This document shows positions 56,585-64,000 of a DNA stretch of 64,000 bases, piece by piece. The notes under the pieces were generated by a model, which was not told the DNA's origin, did no database searches, and saw nothing but the letters and a program-made list of their open reading frames with translations. Source of the DNA: Pollutibacter soli (GTDB taxonomy: Bacteria > Bacteroidota > Bacteroidia > Chitinophagales > Chitinophagaceae); contig JARJHS010000001.1 in NCBI GenBank assembly GCA_029269725.1, positions 868,001 through 932,000 on the forward strand, in the 5' to 3' direction. The number at the start of each line of letters is the position of its first letter. Position 1 is the stretch's first letter. The position numbers and the translations under genes were made by a program.

Positions 56585-57757
56585 ATGAAGCCATTTACCG
56601 GTGTTCGTGTGTTATCGGTGCTTATTATTCTCATTATATTGATTACTGTTAATGCGTGCACCTCTTCTACGGGAAAAGAAATGGTACAACAAACTCCGGC
56701 ACCAGCATTGCCCGTGATTAGTCTGTCAAAATATCCTGCAACAATATACCAGGAATTTTCTGCAACACTGGAAGGAAGCCAGGATATAGAGATACGCCCC
56801 AAAGTCGATGGGTATATTGAAAAAATTTATATCGACGAAGGAATGGCAGTTAAAAAAGGGCAGCCTTTATTTCTGATTAATGATCGCCCCTATCGCGAAC
56901 AGCTCAATAACGCAAAAGCGAGTCTTGTCGCCGCAAAGGCAAACCAATTGAATGCAGAAATCAATGTGTCGAAACTGGAACCCCTTGTAACAGCAAATGT
57001 GATATCCGAAGTTCAGCTGAAAACTGCAAAAGCGGTTTACGATGCTGCAACCGCTTCTGTAAGCCAGGCCGTTGCCCTCGTGCACAACGCGGAGATAGAC
57101 CTTGGATATACTTTGATAAAAGCACCTGCCGATGGATATATCGGAAGGATCCCTTTTAAAACCGGAAGCCTTGTAGGTGTTACAACAACAAATGCGCTGA
57201 CTGTTCTGTCGTCGATTAAAAAAATCTATGCGTATTTCTCTTTCAGCGAAAAAGATTTTCTTCAATTTTCTGAACAGTTCAAGGGCAATACCATTGAAGA
57301 GAAAATTAAAAAATTACCAGAGGTCGAACTTGTACTGGCCGACAATAATGTATATCCGATGAAAGGAAAAGTGGAGACGGTTTCTGGTCAGTTTGACGAT
57401 CAGATGGGTTCCATCAGTTTTCGTGCATCATTCGAAAACAGTGGCGGGTTATTGCGATCAGGAAATACCGGAAAAATCAGGTTACCAAAATTGGTTGATA
57501 CTGCCTTGATTGTTCCTGTTGAATCAACTTTCGAATTGCAGGATAAAGTATTTGTATTTGCCCTTACAGACAGCAATAAAGTTGTAAGTACACCCATACA
57601 GGTATCTGGTAAATCAGGAAATTATTATCTGGTGGGAAGCGGCATAGCACCTGATGCTAAAATTGTTTATTCCGGATTCGAAAGACTCAGAGATGGAGTG
57701 GTCATAAAACCAGAGCCTGTTTCTGTCGATAGTCTTTTAAAATCGCGACCGCTGTAA
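56585..57757 (+). CDS. RND efflux periplasmic adaptor (membrane fusion protein)
   Basis: A 390-residue adaptor lipoprotein. Hydrophobic signal VLSVLIILIILITVNAC ends in a lipobox Cys. The lipoyl half-motifs (EGSQDIEIRPKVDGYIEKIYIDEGMAVKKGQPLFLI and IKAPADGYIGRIPFKTGSLV) flank an alpha-hairpin, followed by beta-barrel and membrane-proximal domains as in AcrA/MexA. It links the pump at 57919 with the outer-membrane channel at 61259. An ATG at 56549 would add 12 residues, but that stretch shows 7-base periodicity and would give an unusually long n-region, so 56585 is preferred. Confidence 0.92.
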   Translation: MKPFTGVRVLSVLIILIILITVNACTSSTGKEMVQQTPAPALPVISLSKYPATIYQEFSATLEGSQDIEIRPKVDGYIEKIYIDEGMAVKKGQPLFLINDRPYREQLNNAKASLVAAKANQLNAEINVSKLEPLVTANVISEVQLKTAKAVYDAATASVSQAVALVHNAEIDLGYTLIKAPADGYIGRIPFKTGSLVGVTTTNALTVLSSIKKIYAYFSFSEKDFLQFSEQFKGNTIEEKIKKLPEVELVLADNNVYPMKGKVETVSGQFDDQMGSISFRASFENSGGLLRSGNTGKIRLPKLVDTALIVPVESTFELQDKVFVFALTDSNKVVSTPIQVSGKSGNYYLVGSGIAPDAKIVYSGFERLRDGVVIKPEPVSVDSLLKSRPL

Positions 57758-57763
57758 ATCTAA

Positions 57764-57812
57764 ATATCAATTCCCTTCGAGGAAATTGATACCCTGCGAA
57801 TAAAGCAGGGAT
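57764..57812 (+). promoter_or_regulatory. two hairpins between adaptor and pump genes
   Basis: TATCAATT...AATTGATA arms (57765-57791) and CCCTGC/GCAGGG (57792-57797, 57805-57810) form adjacent stem-loops without a U run. They may limit or protect the mRNA between the two genes. Confidence 0.4.
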
Positions 57813-57918
57813 TAAGAAAAAAACAGATTTCGATCTCAATTAATTCTGATCATGAAAATTTTATTCATGTTATCAGACCGGGCAGTTTATGCTCAAAAAA
57901 TAAATTTAAACCGCACAC

Positions 57919-60900
57919 ATGTTAAAGAAATTCATAGAAAGACCGGTATTATCTTCCGTCGTTTCTATCATACTTACACTTCTTGGATTGATATCCCTCT
58001 ACGCTTTACCGATAACATTGTTTCCGGATATTGCTCCACCGAGCATACAGGTTACAGCTGTTTATCCCGGAGCGAATGCGGAGACCGTAGCGCGTTCAGT
58101 CGCCACTCCGCTGGAGGAAGCGATCAACGGTGTAGAAAATATGACGTACATGACATCTAATTCCAGTAACGATGGAACGATGTCGCTCACCGTTTTTTTC
58201 ACACAGGGTACCGATCCGGATATCGCTTCAGTGAACGTTCAGAATCGGGTATCTAAGGCCGTTAGTCAGATTCCGCAGGAAGTGGTTCAGGCGGGTATTT
58301 CCACTCAGAAGTCGCAGAACAGTATCATCATGTTTGTTGCTCTTTCCAGCCAGGACAGTCTGTACGATGAAACCTTTCTACAGAACTATATCAAAATCAA
58401 CCTGATTCCTGAAATACAACGTATTCCGGGCGTAGGACAGGCACAGATATTCGGCGCTCACGACTATTCCATGCGGATCTGGCTGAAACCTGATCGTCTG
58501 ATTGCAAATAATGTTTCTCCACAAGAAGTTACCAGCGCCATAAGAGATCAAAGCCTGGAAGCAGCTCCAGGGCGGTTTGGAGAAAGCAGTACTGAAACTT
58601 TTGAATATGTTTTGAAGTACAAAGGCAAGCTGAATAAGAATGAAGATTACGAGAACATCATCATCAAAGCCAATAATGATGGATCACTGCTTCGACTCAA
58701 AGATGTTGCCCGTGTAGAATTTGGATCTTATACTTATTCTTCAAACAGCAGATTGAACGGAGGAGCTACTTCAGGGTTTGCTGTATTCCAAACGGCAGGC
58801 TCCAATGCCAATGATATTCTTACGATTGCAGAAAAGAAGATCAAAACATTTTCTGATAATCTTCCGAAAGGCGTGCAGGCGACCATCATGTACAATTCAA
58901 AAGAATTCCTGGATGCCTCTATTGGCCAGGTTCGGGAAACATTATTGATTGCGTTCGTACTGGTATTCCTTGTTGTATTTATTTTTCTTCAGGATCTGCG
59001 TTCAACGTTGATTCCTGCAATCGCAGTGCCGGTCGCTATTATAGGAACGTTTTTCTTTATGCAGCTGTTTGGATTTACCATCAACCTTCTAACGCTGTTT
59101 GCATTGGTTCTGGCCATCGGAATTGTGGTGGATGATGCAATCGTTGTAGTTGAAGCGGTACATACAAAAATGGAGAGCACCAACTTATCAGCGCGTGCGG
59201 CAACGGTTCAGTCTATGAATGAAATATCCGGCGCTATCATTTCAATCACCCTTGTCATGGCTGCCGTGTTCGTTCCTGTTGGATTTATGCAGGGCCCGGC
59301 TGGTGTATTTTACCGACAGTTTGCATTCACACTTGCGACAGCTATTCTGATCTCCGCATTAAATGCACTGACTTTGAGTCCTGCATTGTGTGCATTGTTC
59401 CTGAAAAGTCCCCATGAAGCAACGAATGGTCAGTCGAAAAGAAAAAGTTTCGGAAAAAGATTTTTCAAAGCTTTCAACGCCGGGTTTACATCTATGACAG
59501 ACCGATATGTTGGCTCGTTGAGGTTTCTGACCAAACAAAAATGGGTTGCTCTTGGTGCTTTGGTCGTCATTTCGGCAATTACATTTTTCCTTGCACGAAA
59601 AACACCTACAGGATTTATTCCGACAGAAGACCAGGGCTTTATTTTATATGCTGTAAATACTGCGCCTGGAAGTTCCCTGGACAGAACCAATAAGGCCATG
59701 GAGGAAATTGATAGTATCATCAGAACCGAACCTGCGGCATACAAACGTTACACTGTTGATGGTTTAAATTTCATAACCAACGCAAACGCTTCTTCTTATG
59801 GTGCAGGTTTTATTCGCATCAAAGATTATGGTGAACGCGGGCCGGTAGAAAATATCAACCAGATCTCCAATTCTCTTGCGCAGAAAGTAAGCCAGGTGAA
59901 AGGGGCTAATACTTTCTTTTTCACCTTCCCTACCATCCAGGGTTTTGGTAACGTCAGCGGATTTGAATTTATGTTACAGGACAGAAATAATGATCCGTTG
60001 GATAAACTGGCAAACAATACCAATGCATTTATCGGCGCATTGATGCAGCGAAAGGAAATTGGATATGCATTTACCACGTTTGCGACAGGCAATCCACAAT
60101 ACCTGCTGGAGATTGATAATGCAAGGGCAAAACAGTTAGGCGTTTCCGTCAGCGAATTACTGCAAACCCTTCAGATCTACTATGGTAGCAGTTTTGTTTC
60201 TGATTTTAATCGTTTTGGGAAGTATTATCGGGTCATGGCGCAGGCAGATGTATCCTATAGGGCCGATGCTGCTTCTTTAAACAATATCTATGTTAAGAAT
60301 GCGGCAGGTGAAATGGTACCTGCAAATACTATGGTAACATTGAAGCGTGTGTATGGCCCCGAAACCGTTACCAGGAATAACCTGTTTAATGCTGTTACCA
60401 TCAACGGAATTCCAAAACCCGGGTACAGTACAGGAGATGCGATCAAAGCAATCGAAGAAACTGCCAAAGAAGTGTTGCCGAGAGGATATACTTACGAATG
60501 GACGGGTATGACAAGAGAAGAAATCAATACCGGCAGTCAGACAGCCTATATCTTTTTGCTGAGTATACTCTTTGTTTATTTCCTTCTGGCAGCACAATAT
60601 GAAAGTTATATTCTTCCACTTGCTGTAATTCTTTCTGTACCGACAGGAATCTTTGGAGTTTTTCTTTTGATTTCTCTTTCTGGTCTTGAAAACAACATTT
60701 ATGTGCAGGTTGGATTGATCATGCTCGTCGGGCTGCTGGCGAAAAATGCAATCCTGATTGTGGAGTATGCAATCCAAAGACGAAAGGCAGGAATGAGTCT
60801 GATTGACGCTGCACTTGAAGCATCCCGGCTCAGGTTAAGGCCAATTTTGATGACTTCCTTTGCATTCATCGTTGGTATGCTTCCACTGATCTGGACGCAC

Positions 60901-61098
60901 GGTGCTTCTGCATTGGGAAATCATTCTATAGGTATCGGAGCTGTCGGTGGAATGCTGACCGGAGTTTTATTGGGCGTATTTCTGATCCCGGTACTTTTTG
61001 TTGTATTTCAATACCTGCAGGAAAAAGTCAGCAATAGGAAAGTTTTGACGACAGATGCAATTCCGGTACACAATCAAACTGAATTGATTAACAACTAA
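57919..61098 (+). CDS. RND efflux pump permease (AcrB/HAE1 type)
   Basis: A 1059-residue inner-membrane proton-driven pump. It has two repeats of one plus five membrane spans with large periplasmic loops. The proton relay is intact: Asp405 and Asp406 (GIVVDDAIVVVEA) and Lys942 (LLAKNAILIVEYA), equal to AcrB Asp407, Asp408 and Lys940. FGxFGxxLKP-like segments and PPSIQVTAVYPGANAETV (N-terminal) belong to the HAE-1 group for hydrophobic and amphiphilic drugs. It is a member of the TetR-controlled operon. Substrate range is not readable from sequence. Confidence 0.96.
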   Translation: MLKKFIERPVLSSVVSIILTLLGLISLYALPITLFPDIAPPSIQVTAVYPGANAETVARSVATPLEEAINGVENMTYMTSNSSNDGTMSLTVFFTQGTDPDIASVNVQNRVSKAVSQIPQEVVQAGISTQKSQNSIIMFVALSSQDSLYDETFLQNYIKINLIPEIQRIPGVGQAQIFGAHDYSMRIWLKPDRLIANNVSPQEVTSAIRDQSLEAAPGRFGESSTETFEYVLKYKGKLNKNEDYENIIIKANNDGSLLRLKDVARVEFGSYTYSSNSRLNGGATSGFAVFQTAGSNANDILTIAEKKIKTFSDNLPKGVQATIMYNSKEFLDASIGQVRETLLIAFVLVFLVVFIFLQDLRSTLIPAIAVPVAIIGTFFFMQLFGFTINLLTLFALVLAIGIVVDDAIVVVEAVHTKMESTNLSARAATVQSMNEISGAIISITLVMAAVFVPVGFMQGPAGVFYRQFAFTLATAILISALNALTLSPALCALFLKSPHEATNGQSKRKSFGKRFFKAFNAGFTSMTDRYVGSLRFLTKQKWVALGALVVISAITFFLARKTPTGFIPTEDQGFILYAVNTAPGSSLDRTNKAMEEIDSIIRTEPAAYKRYTVDGLNFITNANASSYGAGFIRIKDYGERGPVENINQISNSLAQKVSQVKGANTFFFTFPTIQGFGNVSGFEFMLQDRNNDPLDKLANNTNAFIGALMQRKEIGYAFTTFATGNPQYLLEIDNARAKQLGVSVSELLQTLQIYYGSSFVSDFNRFGKYYRVMAQADVSYRADAASLNNIYVKNAAGEMVPANTMVTLKRVYGPETVTRNNLFNAVTINGIPKPGYSTGDAIKAIEETAKEVLPRGYTYEWTGMTREEINTGSQTAYIFLLSILFVYFLLAAQYESYILPLAVILSVPTGIFGVFLLISLSGLENNIYVQVGLIMLVGLLAKNAILIVEYAIQRRKAGMSLIDAALEASRLRLRPILMTSFAFIVGMLPLIWTHGASALGNHSIGIGAVGGMLTGVLLGVFLIPVLFVVFQYLQEKVSNRKVLTTDAIPVHNQTELINN

Positions 61099-61107
61099 AT
61101 CACAACC

Positions 61108-61224
61108 ATGAAATCCAACACTAATTCAGGAAAAAAATTGCTCAGGACATTAAGGGTGCTTTTATACAGTTACAGAAAAAACAGAAATAAAGGGATACAG
61201 AAAGGTTTGGCTTTTGCAGATTAG
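61108..61224 (+). CDS. possible small basic ORF
   Basis: A 38-codon frame, ATG nine bases after the pump stop, rich in Lys and Arg (KSNTNSGKKLLRTLRVLLY). No homology recognised. It could be a small regulatory peptide or chance; nothing but position supports it. Confidence 0.2.
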   Translation: MKSNTNSGKKLLRTLRVLLYSYRKNRNKGIQKGLAFAD

Positions 61225-61258
61225 ATGAAAACCGATTGATTAAAGTTCAATTTGAAGG

Positions 61259-62686
61259 ATGATGAAAACGAAAATATCAAAACATTATATACGGATCACG
61301 ACACTCGTTGCATTTATGATTGCCATTTCCTGTAACCTGTCGAAAGAATATCAGCGACCTGAACTTGAGTTACCAACGCAATTTCAGCAGGTCAGTTTTG
61401 CTGACACCAGCAGTATTGCTGAGATCGAATGGAGACAATTTTTTACAGACACCACACTGCTTAATCTGATTCAGAAAAGTCTGACTTATAACCAGGATTT
61501 GCTGATTGCGGTAAAAAGAATTGAAATCGCGAAACAGCAGGTGAAACAGGCGAAGTTGCTGCAGTTGCCGGAATTTGATTTAAGAGTAACGGGACAGTAT
61601 ACCCGACCTTCGGATAACAGCCTGAATGGGATCAGTATAAAAAATTTTCTGAACTCCAGTTATCTCGAAAACTACCAGGCGGCGGTAGGTTTATCCTGGG
61701 AAGCAGATATCTGGGGGAAGATCAGGGCGCAGAAAGAAGTAACTCTGGCTCAATTTCTCCAGACAAATGAAGCAGCAAAGGCTGTACAAACACAGCTGAT
61801 TGCTTCCGTTGCGCAGGGGTATTATGAATTGCTGATGCTCGATAAGCAGGAGGAGATCAGTAGAAAAACGCTTGCGCTCAATGACACTTTTGTAACCGCC
61901 ACAAAATTGCTGAAAGATGCAGGCATCGCAAATATGCTTGCAGTACAACGCGCGGAGGCACAGAAACAGTCGACAGAATTGTTGTTACCACAACTGGAAG
62001 AGCGAATTGCATTGCAGGAAAATGCATTGCAGGTGCTGACAGGTCAGCTTCCGGGAAAAATTCGGCGCAGTGCTTCGCTCAATGATATCGACATTCCTGA
62101 CAATCCGCCTGCTGGTCTTCCTATTGCGATGGTGAGCAGGCGACCAGATGTTCGATCCAGTGAAATTGAATTGCAGATCGCAACGAAAAGGATTGGAATT
62201 GCACAGGCGAATATGTATCCGGCGTTGAATATCACCGCTGGTGTAGGACTCGAATCTTTCAAAGCAAGCAACTGGTTCAACATTCCGGGTTCGCTTTTCG
62301 GACTAGCGGCCGGTACAATCGCACAGCCACTTTTTAAGAGGAGAGAACTTAAGACACAATACGAAATTGCGAAACTGGAACGCGAACAGGCAGTCATTGA
62401 GTTCAGACAATCTGTGTTAAATGCAACACGCGAAGTATCAGATGCACTTGTGCAGAATGAGAAATTGAAACAACAACAACTGATAGCCACTTCACAGGTG
62501 TCTACTTTTAATAGTGCGGTTTTCAATGCACAATTATTATTCAAAAGCGATATGGCCAATTACCTTGAGGTGATTACTGCGCAAAGCAGTGCTCTTCTCG
62601 CGGAGTTGAATCTTGCAGCAGTACAACGCAACCGGCTGAACGCTGTTGTTGATCTGTACCGCTCTCTTGGTGGTGGATGGAAATAA
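61259..62686 (+). CDS. outer-membrane efflux channel (OMF, TolC/OprM type)
   Basis: A 475-residue outer-membrane lipoprotein. The signal VAFMIAISC ends in a lipobox Cys, and SKEYQRPELELPTQF is the usual start of the NodT/OprM group. Two internally similar halves of coiled-coil helices with short strands follow (YLENYQAAVGLSWEADIWGKIRAQKE in the first; VSRRPDVRSSEIELQIATKRIGIAQANMYPALNITAGVG in the second). It closes the tripartite pump with the adaptor at 56585 and permease at 57919. The start could be the ATG at 61262 instead; the difference is one residue. Confidence 0.93.
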   Translation: MMKTKISKHYIRITTLVAFMIAISCNLSKEYQRPELELPTQFQQVSFADTSSIAEIEWRQFFTDTTLLNLIQKSLTYNQDLLIAVKRIEIAKQQVKQAKLLQLPEFDLRVTGQYTRPSDNSLNGISIKNFLNSSYLENYQAAVGLSWEADIWGKIRAQKEVTLAQFLQTNEAAKAVQTQLIASVAQGYYELLMLDKQEEISRKTLALNDTFVTATKLLKDAGIANMLAVQRAEAQKQSTELLLPQLEERIALQENALQVLTGQLPGKIRRSASLNDIDIPDNPPAGLPIAMVSRRPDVRSSEIELQIATKRIGIAQANMYPALNITAGVGLESFKASNWFNIPGSLFGLAAGTIAQPLFKRRELKTQYEIAKLEREQAVIEFRQSVLNATREVSDALVQNEKLKQQQLIATSQVSTFNSAVFNAQLLFKSDMANYLEVITAQSSALLAELNLAAVQRNRLNAVVDLYRSLGGGWK

Positions 62687-62731
62687 AAATTACCTGCTGC
62701 TATAATGCGGAAGAATATAGGATGGGTGTCG

Positions 62732-64000
62732 TTATTCGTCCAGGCTGAAAGCGACATACTGATCACCTGAACGTTGTTTCAATTTTCCTCCTCCGCAGGC
62801 GATGACAATGTATTGCTTGCCATTAACAGAATAAGTTGATGGTGATGCGAATCCTGCAGCCGGAAGTTTCGTTTGCCATAGGAGCTTTCCGGTGCGCTGA
62901 TCAAAGGCACGGAACTTTTCATCCTTCGTGGCGGCAATAAAAATCAATCCGCTTGCGGTGATCAAAGGCCCGCCATAATTGTCTGTACCTGTGGGAGGAA
63001 TTCCTTTCTTTATCAGCTCGGGATACTCGCCCAATGGCACTTCCCATAAATGATCACCGCTGTTCATGTCGATCGCTGTCAGCAATCCCCAGGGAGGATT
63101 GCTGACAGGGTATCCCGAAGAATCAAACCAGCGATTATAGCCGGTATGTTTGTACGGTGAAACAGATTTTCTTTCCGATTGAATGATATGATCATCTTCC
63201 GGTTTTCCTGATAAAAATTCGGTTATGGTTTTACGTTCGTCAGCATTCAAACTTGTAATGGAAGGCATCATACCCAGGCCGGTCACAATAATTTTATCAA
63301 TCTCCGTTGCTGAATATTTTTTCGAAACATTTATCAAAGATGGAATACTTCCATCGGCATTTCCTTTCTGATCTTTTCCATGGCAACTGGCGCATACGGT
63401 CGCATACAGAGTACCTCCGCTGGAAATTTCTAACCTATTGGATACAGACTCAAGTGTCGTGTAACAAGGAATCTGCTTGGATGGAATAAACATGATGCCA
63501 TCCGGGCTCACTGCTGCCCCACCCCACTGAGCGCCGCCATCCGTTCCCGGGAAAAATATCGTCCGCTGAGAAGTAACCGGAATAAAAGCTTCTCCTGTTC
63601 TTGAAGCTGCCAGTATCTTTTTTATTTCTACAGCATCTGCCGACCACTCATTAACATCTTTCTCAAGAAAAGCCTGCCGGTTAAATGGCAAAGGCTTTAA
63701 AGGAAACGGCTGAGTCAGACTATAATATTCACCATCTATTCCATCTGTTCGCACTTTTCTCTCTTCAATGGGAAATAATGGTTCACCTGTTACGCGATCG
63801 AAAATATAAACATACCCTTGTTTCGTAACCTGGGCCACAGCGTCAACTTTTCTGCCGTTGTGCGTTACAGCTAGTAAGTTAGGCGGCGATGGCGGATCAC
63901 GATCCCAGAGGTCATGATGTACAAACTGAAAATGCCAGAGCCGTTTTCCAGTACTGGCATCCAGCGCCAGCAGACAATTTGCAAACAGATTGTCGCCTTT
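62732..64000 (-). CDS. PQQ-dependent dehydrogenase with inserted cytochrome c domain, 5' truncated by window edge
   Basis: The frame stays open to base 64000, so 422 C-terminal codons are seen. DNLFANCLLALDASTGKRLWHF, HHDLWDRDPPSPPNL and THNGRKVDAVAQVTKQGYVY are signature blocks of the membrane-bound or periplasmic PQQ (quinoprotein) glucose/alcohol dehydrogenases. Further propeller blades (FDRVTGEPLFPIEER; AFDQRTGKLLWQTKLPAAG) flank a cytochrome c domain with haem motif CASCH and a Met ligand region (GLGMMPSI). An inserted c-type domain would pass electrons from PQQ directly to the respiratory chain. No PQQ biosynthesis gene is seen. Substrate unknown. Convergent with the OMF gene. Confidence 0.9.
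   Translation of the reverse strand, partial: KGDNLFANCLLALDASTGKRLWHFQFVHHDLWDRDPPSPPNLLAVTHNGRKVDAVAQVTKQGYVYIFDRVTGEPLFPIEERKVRTDGIDGEYYSLTQPFPLKPLPFNRQAFLEKDVNEWSADAVEIKKILAASRTGEAFIPVTSQRTIFFPGTDGGAQWGGAAVSPDGIMFIPSKQIPCYTTLESVSNRLEISSGGTLYATVCASCHGKDQKGNADGSIPSLINVSKKYSATEIDKIIVTGLGMMPSITSLNADERKTITEFLSGKPEDDHIIQSERKSVSPYKHTGYNRWFDSSGYPVSNPPWGLLTAIDMNSGDHLWEVPLGEYPELIKKGIPPTGTDNYGGPLITASGLIFIAATKDEKFRAFDQRTGKLLWQTKLPAAGFASPSTYSVNGKQYIVIACGGGKLKQRSGDQYVAFSLDE

Noticed and set aside
57852..58160. 102-residue frame overlapping the pump start
   Set aside because: It overlaps the certain RND pump gene in another frame, and its sequence beyond residue 25 has no protein character.

Overview
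The window comes from a Bacteroidota chromosome, most likely a free-living member of the Chitinophagaceae or a close relative. Evidence for this is a type IX secretion (T9SS) C-terminal sorting domain, PorP/SprF and T9SS plug genes, DUF5916, a TamA-like lipoprotein, the short class II ProRS, and promoter boxes of the TAnnTTTG type instead of sigma70 hexamers. No transposase, prophage, CRISPR or plasmid function was seen.

Layout. 3-3959: the 3' part of a DUF5916 outer-membrane protein and a sialate O-acetylesterase. 4796-18749: a surface-adhesin locus made of a 3393-residue cysteine-patterned repeat protein with a T9SS type B sorting domain, a PorP/SprF protein and a large OmpA-family protein with two OmpA domains. 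19124-26141: transaldolase-like talC, SRP RNA, T9SS plug protein, a FtsX-type permease, a SpoU methyltransferase and a TamL-like assembly lipoprotein. 26298-35323: truB, a methyltransferase, and a tightly overlapping DUF58-MoxR-DUF4350-DUF4129-membrane protein-SpoIIM operon with a divergent RDD gene. 35470-44302: proS, a Gly/Tyr/Met-rich lipoprotein, a FadL-like porin, miaA, a pRiA4 ORF-3 family gene, a CCA-adding-enzyme-like gene and a family 9 glycosyltransferase. 44675-51716: dapD, an FkbM methyltransferase, an Ntn amidase, katG, a PAS/metallo-hydrolase pair and tRNA-Leu(CAG). 52693-64000: an arylsulfatase followed by gene debris, two small hypotheticals, a TetR-controlled tripartite RND efflux operon, and the 3' part of a PQQ dehydrogenase with an inserted cytochrome c domain.

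How genes work together. The adhesin, PorP/SprF and plug genes belong to one export route. The TetR gene and the efflux operon each carry the same CTAAC-N3-GTTAG operator next to their promoter boxes. The MoxR cluster looks like an envelope-linked AAA+/DUF58 system.

The most unusual signal is not a gene. Many intergenic gaps hold degenerate tandem repeats with a strict 7-base period. One family reads AACGTNN on the coding strand just after stop codons. Another is pyrimidine-rich (for example TTACTNC) just before promoters and starts, and purine-rich (for example GTAAGAA, AGGCAGG) at gene ends. Some arrays run into reading frames and supply C-terminal residues or false N-terminal extensions. 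All reading was by eye; no database search was possible.
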